Shown here: positions 52,743 to 61,273 of the stretch, piece by piece
How positions within the stretch are numbered: the stretch's first letter is position 1
Layout: each line of letters begins with the position of its first letter
From: Eutrophocola salsuginis
Lineage (GTDB): Bacteria; Pseudomonadota; Gammaproteobacteria; Pseudomonadales; Pseudohongiellaceae
Assembly: GCA_038147195.1 (NCBI GenBank)
Contig: JAYQTB010000004.1
Location: 310,001 to 374,000 of the forward strand
Length of the DNA stretch: 64,000 bases
Direction of reading: 5' to 3'
The notes under the pieces: generated by a model
Told to the model about the DNA's origin: nothing
Database searches by the model: none
The model's input: only the letters and a program-made list of their open reading frames with translations
Translations under genes and position numbers: made by a program

Positions 52743-52910
52743 TTAATCCTGGAGCAGGGGTGGCAGCAGGCTGGTATCGAGACCCAGCGCCTCCAGGTCC
52801 ATGCTCACACCATAGTGGTCCAAGTGGGCGCGCCAGCGTTTCAGTTCGGCTTCGGCAATGGCCTGTTCCCGCAAATTCAACTGGAAAAAATCACTCAGGC
52901 CCGGCAGCAC
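52743..52910 (-). CDS. Small unrecognised reading frame after holC
   Basis: A 55-codon frame from GTG (52910) to TAA, read MLPGLSDFFQLNLREQAIAE then AELKRWRAHLDHYG and a LLPPLLQD ending. Composition and helix-forming pattern look coding, and no other gene occupies the 210 bases between holC and the convergent lactonase. There is no good ribosome-binding site for the GTG, so it may be a short protein with an unusual start or a remnant of a longer gene that once sat between holC and valS. No family was recognised. Confidence 0.4.
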   Translation of the reverse strand: MLPGLSDFFQLNLREQAIAEAELKRWRAHLDHYGVSMDLEALGLDTSLLPPLLQD

Positions 52911-52939
52911 CGGATGATACAGGGTAACAGGCTGGTGGC

Positions 52940-53377
52940 TCAGAGCTGGTGGTGTTCGAGAGTGTAGCCCTGCGCCTTGTAGGTACTCCAGTGCTCGCGC
53001 AGATTAACCTTGGCGGATTCCACGTTGGGCACGATCTCGGCGATGCGGGGGAAGCTGTCGTGGAAAGGGGGGATGTCTTTGGAGAGATTGACCAGCAGGT
53101 CGGCACCGGTAGGCGCCTTGTCGAAATACCCGATGTAAACTGGCACCTCGTCGTCATCCCCCAGTTCCACGTCGATACCGACGATGGCATGGGGGATGAA
53201 GCTTTCCGGTTTGAAGCTCCACAGCAGGTCGTCCATGTCCATGGCAGCCTTTTCGTTGTCCGTGTGTATATAGATCTTCAGGCCCTGGCCCATGGCCTTC
53301 TCGACCAGGCGGCAGGCGACGAACAGGCGGGCCTCTTCGTCAGGCTGGCTGATGCTGTAGAAGTCGACTTGCGCCAT
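52940..53377 (-). CDS. holC: DNA polymerase III chi subunit
   Basis: A 145-residue protein starting MAQVDFYSISQPDEEARLFV. RLVEKAMGQGLKIYIHTDN, DDLLWSFKPESFIPHAI and the later HDSFPRIAEIV match HolC. The chi subunit links the clamp loader to SSB at the replication fork. It lies 3 bases after pepA on the same strand, the conserved pepA-holC arrangement. Confidence 0.95.
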   Translation of the reverse strand: MAQVDFYSISQPDEEARLFVACRLVEKAMGQGLKIYIHTDNEKAAMDMDDLLWSFKPESFIPHAIVGIDVELGDDDEVPVYIGYFDKAPTGADLLVNLSKDIPPFHDSFPRIAEIVPNVESAKVNLREHWSTYKAQGYTLEHHQL

Positions 53378-53380
53378 GAC

Positions 53381-54862
53381 CTAGTTGTTCAACAGGTACT
53401 CGACCAGCAGCGGCACGGGCCGGCCCGTGGCACCTTTTTCCTTGCCCTGCAGCCAGGCGGTGCCGGCAATATCCAGGTGGGCCCAGGGATACTTCTCGGT
53501 GAAGCGCGATAGGAAGCAGCCAGCGGTAATGGTGCCCGCCTTGGGGCCGCCAATGTTGGCGATGTCGGCAAAGTTGCTGTCCAGCTGTTTCTGGTATTCC
53601 TCGTCAAGCGGTAGGCGCCACACCGGGTCGTTCACGTCGAGGCTGTGCTTGCGCAGCTTTTCGGCGAGTTCGTCGTTGTTGCTCATCAGGCCGCTGTTCA
53701 CCGAACCCAGTGCCACGATGCAGGCGCCGGTGAGCGTAGCGATATCGATAACAGAGTTGGGCTTGTAGCGTTCGACGTACGTCAATGCATCGCACAGGAC
53801 GAGTCGGCCCTCTGCATCGGTATTGAGCACCTCGATGGTCTTGCCCGACATGCTGGTGACGATGTCGCCCGGTTTGGTGGCATGGCCACTCGGCATGTTC
53901 TCGGCACTGGCGATGACGCCCACCACGTTGATGGCCGGTCGCAGTTTGCACAGGGCGGTCATGGTGCCCAGAACACTGGCGGCGCCGCACATGTCGAATT
54001 TCATCTCATCCATGGCCGCGCCCGGCTTCAAGCTGATGCCGCCGGTATCGAAGGTTATGCCCTTGCCCACGATGACATTAGGTTTGCCCTTGGGGTCGCC
54101 ACCCTTGTATTCCATAATGATCAGGCGTGACTCCTCGTCGCTGCCTTTGCCAACAGACAGCAATGAGCCCATCCCGAGGTTCTTCATCTGGGCCTCGGTC
54201 AGGACCTTGGTGGTGAGATTCTTGTATCGCTCGCCCAGGGCGATGGCCTGTTCCCCAAGGTAGGTGGGTGTGCAGATATTGGCGGGCAGGTTGCCGAGCT
54301 CGCGTGCCACGCTCATGCCGGAGGCAACGGCGGATCCGGTATCAAGGCCGCCTTTGAGTTCAGCTTGCTGTTCCTTGTCGGCGAGGTAAACGTCGATTTT
54401 TTTCAGGGGCGGATTCTTGCCCTTTTTGGACTTGGTGTGGTTGTACCGGTAGACGCTGTTTTCCAGGGTGCAGGCCAAGAGCTGACCCAGTTTGCCGATA
54501 TCTGTGTCCTTTACAACCAGGTTTGCGAGAGTGTCCGCTGCATCTGCAATAGAATATTTCTTCAGTGCGACAGCAGCAGCACCAGCAGCGCGCGCGAATT
54601 TCTTGCGGTCCAGTTCCGTTTTCTTGCCCAGCCCCACCAGCAGGATGCGTTTTGCCCGCATTCCGTCGGGGTTGTGGACCAGCACGGTCTGTCCGAGAAC
54701 GCCGCTCATGTCGCCAGCCGCGACGATGCGGCTGAGCTTGCGCCTGAGCAACTTGTCGACCTCGGCAGTTATGTCGGGAAGCGCCTTGTTCTGGTATACG
54801 CCCAGGACGAGGCAGGAGGTGGGCAGGCTTTTCAGGGATCCGGTCTTGATTGCGAAATTCAT
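53381..54862 (-). CDS. pepA: Leucyl aminopeptidase (M17 family)
   Basis: A 493-residue cytosolic di-metal aminopeptidase. The signature NTDAEGRLVL lies near residue 345, and VGKGITFDTGGISLKPG near 265 supplies metal-binding Lys and Asp. The N-terminal domain (1-170) is typical. PepA homologues also bind DNA in XerCD site-specific recombination in E. coli; whether this one does is not visible. It is divergent from lptF and overlaps nothing; the 134-base gap contains both promoters. Confidence 0.97.
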   Translation of the reverse strand: MNFAIKTGSLKSLPTSCLVLGVYQNKALPDITAEVDKLLRRKLSRIVAAGDMSGVLGQTVLVHNPDGMRAKRILLVGLGKKTELDRKKFARAAGAAAVALKKYSIADAADTLANLVVKDTDIGKLGQLLACTLENSVYRYNHTKSKKGKNPPLKKIDVYLADKEQQAELKGGLDTGSAVASGMSVARELGNLPANICTPTYLGEQAIALGERYKNLTTKVLTEAQMKNLGMGSLLSVGKGSDEESRLIIMEYKGGDPKGKPNVIVGKGITFDTGGISLKPGAAMDEMKFDMCGAASVLGTMTALCKLRPAINVVGVIASAENMPSGHATKPGDIVTSMSGKTIEVLNTDAEGRLVLCDALTYVERYKPNSVIDIATLTGACIVALGSVNSGLMSNNDELAEKLRKHSLDVNDPVWRLPLDEEYQKQLDSNFADIANIGGPKAGTITAGCFLSRFTEKYPWAHLDIAGTAWLQGKEKGATGRPVPLLVEYLLNN

Positions 54863-54996
54863 ATTGAAACCAAATTCGTCTTTTTTGGAGTAGGATCGGA
54901 AATTCTACTCTCAGGGACCCGACAAGGCCAATTCCGGTCTGAAACGACTACTAAGAGGCTTTCGCCTTCGGCCTGAAGCTTCTATAGAATGCCCGG

Positions 54997-56064
54997 ATGA
55001 TCATCTACCGTTACCTGACGCGCCAGATACTCCAGGTCACCGCCGCAACCACCTTTATCCTGCTGGCGATTGTCGTATTGGGGCGATTCCTCAAGTACCT
55101 GGCCCAGGCCTCGCAGGGCGAGATCGACCCAGGTGTGCTGGTCGCGCTGATGTCCTACCGCATTCCAGAATTCATCCAGCTCATCTTGCCGCTGGCACTG
55201 CTACTTAGCATCCTGCTGGCCTACGGGCGCATGTACGCCGACAATGAAATGACCGTGCTTTCCGCTTGCGGCCTAAGCCAGCGCCGCCTGCTGGGCATCA
55301 CCCTCATCTCCTCGATCCTGGTCGCCATTACGGTCGGGCTGCTCAGCCTGATACTCACCCCACTTGGCCTGGTAAACACCGACAGACTACTCGAGGCGCA
55401 AAAGGACCTGAATGAATTTGACATCATGGTGCCGGGGCTGTTCCAGAACATCTCCCGCGGCGAGCGCACCACCTACACCGAAGACATCGAGGGCGAGGAA
55501 ATGCAGAACGTCTTCATGCATGAAAGCAGCACGGGCCGGGTTACCGTCGCCAGCACCGCCGTGCCGGTAGAAGACGAGGAGGGCGCCCGGTTTGTTTTGT
55601 TCAATGACGGTTCGGTTGCCGAAAACGACCAACAGGGCTTCGTGCTAACGCAGTTCCGTGAAATGGGCGTGCGCATACCTGCGCGTAAAATCAGCATAAA
55701 CGAGAACGTCGAGGAAAGATCTATGACTACCGTTGCCCTGTGGCGTTTGCGGGAACCCGAGCACCTGGCCGAACTGCAGTGGCGGATCTCGCTGATCCTG
55801 CTGATTCCGGTATTGACTCTGATGGCAGTGCCGCTTTCCCGGGTCAGCCCGCGGCAGGGGCGCTTCGCCAAGCTGGTGCCGGCCGTGCTTCTTTATATCG
55901 CCTATTTCAGCCTGCTGCTGGTCAGCCGCGACCTGACCGTATCGGGGGATATTCCCGCCGTGCTAGGGCAGTGGTGGGTACACGTGGTGTTCCTGTTGCT
56001 GGGGTGGGCGCTGTTCTCCGGCAAGTTGCCAGCGATAAACCTACCGGGATTCCACGTTAAGTGA
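54997..56064 (+). CDS. lptF: LPS export permease LptF
   Basis: A 355-residue inner-membrane subunit of the LptB2FG transporter, which extracts lipopolysaccharide from the inner membrane. IIYRYLTRQILQVTAATTFI, the coupling-helix region ALLLSILLAYGRMYADNEMTVL and six membrane segments (three before and three after a periplasmic beta-jellyroll domain of about residues 130-250) are typical. Its stop overlaps the GTG start of lptG. Confidence 0.96.
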   Translation: MIIYRYLTRQILQVTAATTFILLAIVVLGRFLKYLAQASQGEIDPGVLVALMSYRIPEFIQLILPLALLLSILLAYGRMYADNEMTVLSACGLSQRRLLGITLISSILVAITVGLLSLILTPLGLVNTDRLLEAQKDLNEFDIMVPGLFQNISRGERTTYTEDIEGEEMQNVFMHESSTGRVTVASTAVPVEDEEGARFVLFNDGSVAENDQQGFVLTQFREMGVRIPARKISINENVEERSMTTVALWRLREPEHLAELQWRISLILLIPVLTLMAVPLSRVSPRQGRFAKLVPAVLLYIAYFSLLLVSRDLTVSGDIPAVLGQWWVHVVFLLLGWALFSGKLPAINLPGFHVK

Positions 56065-57137
56065 ACAGAATCGATAACTACATTTTTAGGCAGGTGCTGT
56101 TGTCCTTGGCCTTCGTCCTCCTCGTACTTGCGGGGCTGGACCTGGTGTTCTCACTGGTTGACGAAATCGGCGAAACAGATGGCGTTTACAGGACGGTCGA
56201 TGCCATTCGCTATGTCCTGTACATCTTTCCCAGGCAAATCTATGAACTGCTGCCGATGGCGGTCCTCATCGGTGCCCTGGCCGGGCTCGGTATCCTGGCT
56301 TCTAGCAACGAACTGGTGGTGTTGCAAGCATCTGGTGTAAAGGTGATACGCATCGTGTGGGCGGTAATGAAGCCCGCCATCATCGTCATGATCATCGGCC
56401 TGCTGCTCGGGGAGTTCATCGCGCCCCGGCTGGAACTCCGCGGCGAACTGGACAGGGCCCTGGCGCGTAATGAGCAAGTGGCACTGTCCCGCTTCGGACA
56501 CTGGCAGCGCGACGCCAACGAATTCTTGCACTTTAACGCCATCGACACCGATGGCCTCCTATATGGCATCAGTATCTACCGCTTCGACAACCAGCAACTG
56601 AGGGCGGTTACCACGGCGGATACAGCTTTTTATGACCAGGGTGTCGGTAGTGGCTACTGGCTGTTGCAAAACGGTACGGAAACCACATTCGGGTCGGACG
56701 AGGACCGGCAGGGTGACAGCTTCAGTTTCATCGAGAGGCGCTGGGAAGTTGACCTGACTCCGGATTTGCTGAAGGTGCTGATCATCGATCCGGACAAGAT
56801 GTCCATCTCCGATCTCTGGCGCTATGCCGGGCGTTTTGTCAGCCAGGGTCAGGATTCGAGTCCCTATTTCCTGTCGTTCTGGAAAAAGGTATTACAGCCG
56901 CTGACAACAGCTGGACTGGTGATAGTGGCCGTATCCTTCATCTTTGGGCCACTGCGTAATGCGACCATGGGGTCGAAGGTGTTCACCGCCATCTGTTTCG
57001 GCATCCTGTTCTACCTTGTGCAGAACCTGCTGAGCACGGTGAGTCTGGTGTACCAGCTCAATCCGCTTGTGGCAGTGTCTGCGCCGGCGCTGTTGTGCTT
57101 GGTACTCGGGCTTGCCTTGTTGCGCCGGGCGGCGTGA
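56061..57137 (+). CDS. lptG: LPS export permease LptG
   Basis: A 358-residue partner of LptF with the same layout: three membrane helices, a periplasmic jellyroll domain (about 125-255), three helices. The start is GTG at 56061 (MNRIDNYIFRQVL), inside the four-base overlap GTGA with lptF. The coupling segment PMAVLIGALAGLGILASSNELVVLQASG is the most conserved part (read as two stretches around GLGILAS). Confidence 0.95.
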   Translation: MNRIDNYIFRQVLLSLAFVLLVLAGLDLVFSLVDEIGETDGVYRTVDAIRYVLYIFPRQIYELLPMAVLIGALAGLGILASSNELVVLQASGVKVIRIVWAVMKPAIIVMIIGLLLGEFIAPRLELRGELDRALARNEQVALSRFGHWQRDANEFLHFNAIDTDGLLYGISIYRFDNQQLRAVTTADTAFYDQGVGSGYWLLQNGTETTFGSDEDRQGDSFSFIERRWEVDLTPDLLKVLIIDPDKMSISDLWRYAGRFVSQGQDSSPYFLSFWKKVLQPLTTAGLVIVAVSFIFGPLRNATMGSKVFTAICFGILFYLVQNLLSTVSLVYQLNPLVAVSAPALLCLVLGLALLRRAA

Positions 57138-57635
57138 TCAATCAGACGATCGGTTTCCGTCCTTTTCCATCAACTCAACCATCATCACCTCAGAGCCGGA
57201 CAATCTGTCATGTAGTGTCTTCCTGTCTGTACTAAATAGCATCAGCCAATAACCGATTCCTGCAATCAGTATGGAGACGATCGCTCCGGCGAAGCGGATT
57301 ACGGTCTGGCCAACCGTGACAGGTGCACCACCGGCATTCTGCACGCGTATACGCCAGGCCTGCATACCCAGGGTCTGGCCGCTGTGGGTCCAGAACCAGG
57401 CGAAGAATGACCAGGCACTCAGTATCATCGCCGCGAACAGGACGTTCTTGTACACCGGGTCAAGTGTTACTGCCTCACCCTCGACAGTACGAGCATTGTC
57501 GATGCCGAACACTGATAATACGATGAAGGCGACGACCATCCAGATCGCCGCGACCAGCACGCTGTCGTAGGCGAAGGCGGCCAGGCGGCGCCAGAGCGGG
57601 GCGGGGATGTTGGTGCTCTGCAGATGTTTTTTCAT
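57138..57635 (-). CDS. RDD family membrane protein
   Basis: A 165-residue protein with three predicted membrane helices (near residues 23-45, 66-88, 113-133). The RDD motif is represented by RRLAAFAYDS near residue 16, with the second charged motif TLHDRLSGSEVM near 140. RDD proteins are thought to be transporters or transport modifiers; the role is not settled. It ends directly against the lptG stop on the opposite strand. Confidence 0.85.
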   Translation of the reverse strand: MKKHLQSTNIPAPLWRRLAAFAYDSVLVAAIWMVVAFIVLSVFGIDNARTVEGEAVTLDPVYKNVLFAAMILSAWSFFAWFWTHSGQTLGMQAWRIRVQNAGGAPVTVGQTVIRFAGAIVSILIAGIGYWLMLFSTDRKTLHDRLSGSEVMMVELMEKDGNRSSD

Positions 57636-57647
57636 AGGATTGTCATT

Positions 57648-58619
57648 TTACGGTGTTTTTATCGACAGCAGCTTTTTCTCGGCCAGGATATTGATGAAGT
57701 TGCCGCTGAACATGATCATCGCCCCCGCCAGCACGAACATGTCCAGTCCCTCGCTGTAAATGATCCAGGCGAGGATAGCGGCCAGCGGCAGGCGCAGGAA
57801 GTCCATGGGGATGACCACCATAGCATCGGCGTAGGAAAAGGCACGGGCAAAGCTGTAGTGCGCCGTGATCGAGACCACACCCATCACCGCCATCCAGAAC
57901 CATTCCGCCAGTCCCGGTTTGGCCCAGATCAGGCTGGTCGGGATAGCGGTGATCAGGAACTGGATAGTACACACGTAAAAGATGATATTCAGCGGCGAGT
58001 TGCCGGCCACCAGTTTCTTGGTCAGGACGTTGGCGAGCGCAAAGCACAGGGCGCTGAAGATGACGACGAACATGACCGGGTCGGGATCGCGAAAGCCCGG
58101 GCGCAGGATGACCAGCACGCCGATGACGCCCATGACTAATGTCAGTATGCGAAAGCGGTTGATCTTCTCACCGAGCAGGACGCTGGCGATGACAACCGTC
58201 CACACCGGGCCGGTGAATTCCAGGGCGAACACTTCCGTGATGGGAATGGCGGCAATGCCGAAGATCCAGGCGTACTGGGCGACGAGGTGCGATACCGCTC
58301 GCACGAGGTGCACGAGGGGTTGCCGGGTTTTCAGCTGTTGCCAGCCGCTGGCCTGCAACAGAACGCACAGGATGAGCAGGCTGAAAGCATTGCGCACCGT
58401 GATCATCTGCATCGTGGAAATGGTTTCGGACAGCTCCCGTGCCGCGATGGCCAGGGCTAGCAGCGAGGTCAATGTACCCAGCATCCAGAGAGCGGCCAGA
58501 AGGACGGGTGAGGTTTCGTTTTGTGACAAGGGCAAGCCGGGATCGATAATGAAGGCGGGGATTGTAGCCTTTCCTCTTGTCTGTTGCCTCTTTGATTGAT
58601 TAAAGTGCTGAACTTGCAC
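57648..58619 (-). CDS. EamA/DMT-family transporter
   Basis: A 323-residue frame with two EamA repeats and about ten membrane helices beginning near LLAALWMLGTLTSLLALAI. The first 30 residues (MQVQHFNQSKRQQTRG, from a GTG at 58619) are charged and may not be translated; TTG codons near residue 29-31 are possible starts closer to the first helix. The substrate is unknown. It is separate from the EamA gene at 21038 and not a recent copy by eye. Divergent from the N-acetyltransferase gene. Confidence 0.82.
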   Translation of the reverse strand: MQVQHFNQSKRQQTRGKATIPAFIIDPGLPLSQNETSPVLLAALWMLGTLTSLLALAIAARELSETISTMQMITVRNAFSLLILCVLLQASGWQQLKTRQPLVHLVRAVSHLVAQYAWIFGIAAIPITEVFALEFTGPVWTVVIASVLLGEKINRFRILTLVMGVIGVLVILRPGFRDPDPVMFVVIFSALCFALANVLTKKLVAGNSPLNIIFYVCTIQFLITAIPTSLIWAKPGLAEWFWMAVMGVVSITAHYSFARAFSYADAMVVIPMDFLRLPLAAILAWIIYSEGLDMFVLAGAMIMFSGNFINILAEKKLLSIKTP

Positions 58620-58642
58620 TTGGCGTTTGATTCGGCTGTTTC

Positions 58643-59473
58643 ATGGATATCGACCAGTATTTTGACCGCATTGGCTTTACCGGCACGCCGAAAGCCAACC
58701 TGGAAACCCTGCAGGAGATCCATCATCTGCACCCCCTAGCCATCCCCTTTGAAAATATCAGTTCATTTACCGGTGCATCGGTGAGTCTGGAACCTGATGA
58801 CGTCTTCAAGAAACTGGTGGCGCAGGGCAGGGGTGGTTATTGTTTCGAACAAAATCTGTTGCTGGCGACCGTACTCAAGGAACTCGGTTTCGAGATCAGC
58901 AGCCATGCTGCACGAGTGGTTTGGCGCGGCACGGACAAACGCGAGGCACCGCGTACGCACATGCTGCTCAAGGTCGCCATCGACGGTAAAGACTGGATTG
59001 CCGATGTCGGTTTTGGCGGTATCACCATGACTGCTCCGCTGCAACTGGAAGGCGGGGCCTTACAGGCAACGCCCCACGAGGAATTTCGCATCGTCCGTGA
59101 AGGGAACGATTACCTGATCGCAGTCAGGCCAGGCAATGATTGGATGCCGATGTATGCTTTTGACCTGTCGCACCAGCAGGCAGCGGATTTTTCACTGGCT
59201 AACTACTTTGTAGCAACTCACCCAGGGTCGCTATTCGTAAACAACTTGGTCCTGGCACGGCCGTTTCGCAATGGCCGCCATGCCCTGCTCAACAACAACT
59301 GGGTTAAATACAGTAGGGACGGCCAGAAAACAGAGAAAGTCCTGCAAAGTCCTGAAGAAGTCATCACCCTGCTGGACGAAATTTTCAAGGTCAGGCTCGA
59401 GGGTACGGTTGAGCCTGATGTGCTCAGATCGAGACTGGCTGACGTGTTGCCCGGATCGACGGAAACCGATTAA
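58643..59473 (+). CDS. nat: Arylamine N-acetyltransferase
   Basis: A 276-residue enzyme that transfers acetyl from acetyl-CoA to arylamines or similar acceptors. The catalytic triad is C67 in RGGYCFEQN, H106 in RTHMLL and D121 in ADVGFGG, in the right order and spacing. IPFENIS near residue 34 is the other conserved motif. Length is normal for bacterial NATs. It sits just upstream of the attenuator before cimA but is probably a separate unit. Confidence 0.94.
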   Translation: MDIDQYFDRIGFTGTPKANLETLQEIHHLHPLAIPFENISSFTGASVSLEPDDVFKKLVAQGRGGYCFEQNLLLATVLKELGFEISSHAARVVWRGTDKREAPRTHMLLKVAIDGKDWIADVGFGGITMTAPLQLEGGALQATPHEEFRIVREGNDYLIAVRPGNDWMPMYAFDLSHQQAADFSLANYFVATHPGSLFVNNLVLARPFRNGRHALLNNNWVKYSRDGQKTEKVLQSPEEVITLLDEIFKVRLEGTVEPDVLRSRLADVLPGSTETD

Positions 59474-59498
59474 CGGCTTGACTTTGCTCATAAAACCC

Positions 59499-59579
59499 AT
59501 GAGACTTCGCGCAATGAATGCAACCTGCTCCGTGATCAAAGACATTATTATCCGTCGCGAAAGCGGGTTGGATCTTTGA
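59499..59579 (+). CDS. Leader peptide of the cimA attenuator
   Basis: A 26-codon frame, MRLRAMNATCSVIKDIIIRR then ESGLDL; the internal ATG at 59514 could be the true start (21 residues). It contains four Ile codons, three in a row (59544-59552), a Val and two to three Leu codons. The final codons contain GCGGGTT (59563-59569), which can pair with the left arm of the terminator that follows. This is the layout of a ribosome-mediated attenuator sensing charged tRNA-Ile. Confidence 0.7.
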   Translation: MRLRAMNATCSVIKDIIIRRESGLDL

Positions 59580-59601
59580 CAATTGTTTACAGAAAAGATT
59601 T

Positions 59602-59627
59602 GAAAACCCGCCACCAGGCGGGTTTTC
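59602..59627 (+). terminator. Attenuator terminator upstream of cimA
   Basis: GAAAACCCGCC (59602-59612), loop ACCA, GGCGGGTTTTC (59617-59627): an 11-bp stem ending in a T-rich tail. The left arm AACCCGC (59605-59611) is also complementary to GCGGGTT inside the leader peptide (59563-59569), which is identical to the right-arm segment 59618-59624. The two pairings exclude each other, giving anti-terminator and terminator forms. GCCACCAG (59610-59617) is also complementary to CTGGTGGC (59633-59640). Confidence 0.75.
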
Positions 59628-59663
59628 TGCTTCTGGTGGCAGCAAAAATTAAGGAGTAATAAC

Positions 59664-61262
59664 GTGACTGAGGAAGTCAGCACACTCGATACGCATAGCA
59701 CCCTGCCGGACTATGTCGCCCTGATGGACACCACCTTGCGTGATGGTGAGCAGACCCAGGGTGTGTCCTTTGCCGCTGGTGAAAAGCTCAATATCGCCCA
59801 GGCCATGCTGGAATCCCTGGGCGTGGATCGCATTGAGGTGGCCTCCGCCCGCGTATCCGAAGGCGAACAGGATGCCGTGCGTAGCATCATCGAGTGGGCA
59901 ACAGCACACGGCCTGGCAGATCGCGTGGAAGTGCTTGGGTTCGTCGATTACGAGCGTAGCGTCAACTGGATCAAGGACGCCGGCGGCAGAGTTCTCAACC
60001 TGCTCGTCAAGGGCAGCGAGAAACACTGCAAGAACCAACTCGGCAAGACACTCGATGAACATGTTGCAGACATCCTGAAAACGGTCGCTTACGCAAAAAA
60101 GCAAGGCCTGCGAGTCAACGCCTACCTGGAAGACTGGTCCAACGGTTACAAGGATAACAAGTCTTATGTGTTCAGCCTGATGGAGGCGATCAAGGATTGC
60201 GGCATCGAGCACTTCATGCTGCCGGACACGCTTGGTGTCATGAGCCCAGACGAGGTTTATGCGGCGCTTAGCGACATGCGTGCGCATTTGCCGCAACAGG
60301 TTTTCGATTTTCATCCGCACAATGACTACGGCCTGGCCACCGCCAACTGCATGGCGGCCGTGAAGGCGGGTATCGCGAACATCCACTGTACCATGAACTG
60401 CCTTGGCGAGCGTGCCGGCAACGTGTCGCTGGCTGAACTGTGCGTAGTGCTAAAGGACAAGATGGGCGTCAGCACCGGCATCGACGAGACCCACCTGCAC
60501 GATATCAGCAACATGGTCGAGCGTTTCTCCGGCAAGGTCATCGCCGCTAACATGCCGATCCTTGGCCAGGACGTGTTCACGCAGACTGCCGGCATCCATG
60601 CTGACGGTGACGTGAAGGGTGGGCTTTACGAAACGCGGCTGAGTCCAGAACGCTTCGACCGCAAGCGCACCTATGCCCTGGGCAAGCTTAGCGGCAAGGC
60701 GTCCGTGCTGAAGAATATCGAGGAACTTGGTATCACCCTGTCGGATGAGAACCTTAAAAAGGTACTGACGCGTGTCGTTTCCCTGGGTGACTCCAAGGAA
60801 ACCATCACCGCCGACGACCTGCCGTTCATCATCGCCGATGTCCTAGAGAGTAATGATTACCAGCACGTTCGCCTGGTCGAATGCCAGATCTCGAGCAAGC
60901 TGGGCAGCGATTCCGAAGTCAGCCTGGACGTAGAGATCAATGGCGAAAAACATACTGACACGGGCACCGGTAACGGCGGCTACGCTGCCTTCATCGATGC
61001 CCTGGCAAAAATCATGTACCGTGTTGGCTTCACCATGCCCGAACTGGTGGATTACGCCATACGCATTCCGCGTGGCGGCACCACCGGCGCACTAACTGAA
61101 TGTACAATCACCTGGGCCGGCGATGCACGCGGCAGGACGGGACGCAACATGCGTACGCGCGGTGTGCACGCCAACCAGGTATACGCCGCCGTGGAAGCCA
61201 CGCTGCGCATGATCAACACCAGGATGCATAGCGCGTTGGCCCAGCAAGAAGGACAGGAATAG
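59664..61262 (+). CDS. cimA: (R)-citramalate synthase, LeuA-like
   Basis: A 532-residue enzyme of the isopropylmalate/citramalate synthase family. It starts at GTG 59664 with AAGGAG upstream. The catalytic TIM barrel has MDTTLRDGEQTQGV near residue 22, YLEDWSNG near 151 and the metal-binding HPHNDYG near 217. A C-terminal LeuA-type allosteric domain begins near residue 400. Segments such as DRIEVASARVSEGE and LGFVDYERSVNWIKDAG align by memory with the Leptospira citramalate synthase, which condenses pyruvate and acetyl-CoA in a threonine-independent route to isoleucine. The Ile-coded attenuator upstream supports this over leucine synthesis. A second isopropylmalate synthase role (LeuA2) remains possible. 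Confidence 0.82.
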   Translation: MTEEVSTLDTHSTLPDYVALMDTTLRDGEQTQGVSFAAGEKLNIAQAMLESLGVDRIEVASARVSEGEQDAVRSIIEWATAHGLADRVEVLGFVDYERSVNWIKDAGGRVLNLLVKGSEKHCKNQLGKTLDEHVADILKTVAYAKKQGLRVNAYLEDWSNGYKDNKSYVFSLMEAIKDCGIEHFMLPDTLGVMSPDEVYAALSDMRAHLPQQVFDFHPHNDYGLATANCMAAVKAGIANIHCTMNCLGERAGNVSLAELCVVLKDKMGVSTGIDETHLHDISNMVERFSGKVIAANMPILGQDVFTQTAGIHADGDVKGGLYETRLSPERFDRKRTYALGKLSGKASVLKNIEELGITLSDENLKKVLTRVVSLGDSKETITADDLPFIIADVLESNDYQHVRLVECQISSKLGSDSEVSLDVEINGEKHTDTGTGNGGYAAFIDALAKIMYRVGFTMPELVDYAIRIPRGGTTGALTECTITWAGDARGRTGRNMRTRGVHANQVYAAVEATLRMINTRMHSALAQQEGQE

Positions 61263-61273
61263 GAGTTACGCTT

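Noticed and set aside
52698..52967. An 89-codon plus-strand frame overlapping the lactonase end
   Set aside because: It runs antisense to the small frame and holC and shows no family features; the minus-strand reading is more gene-like.
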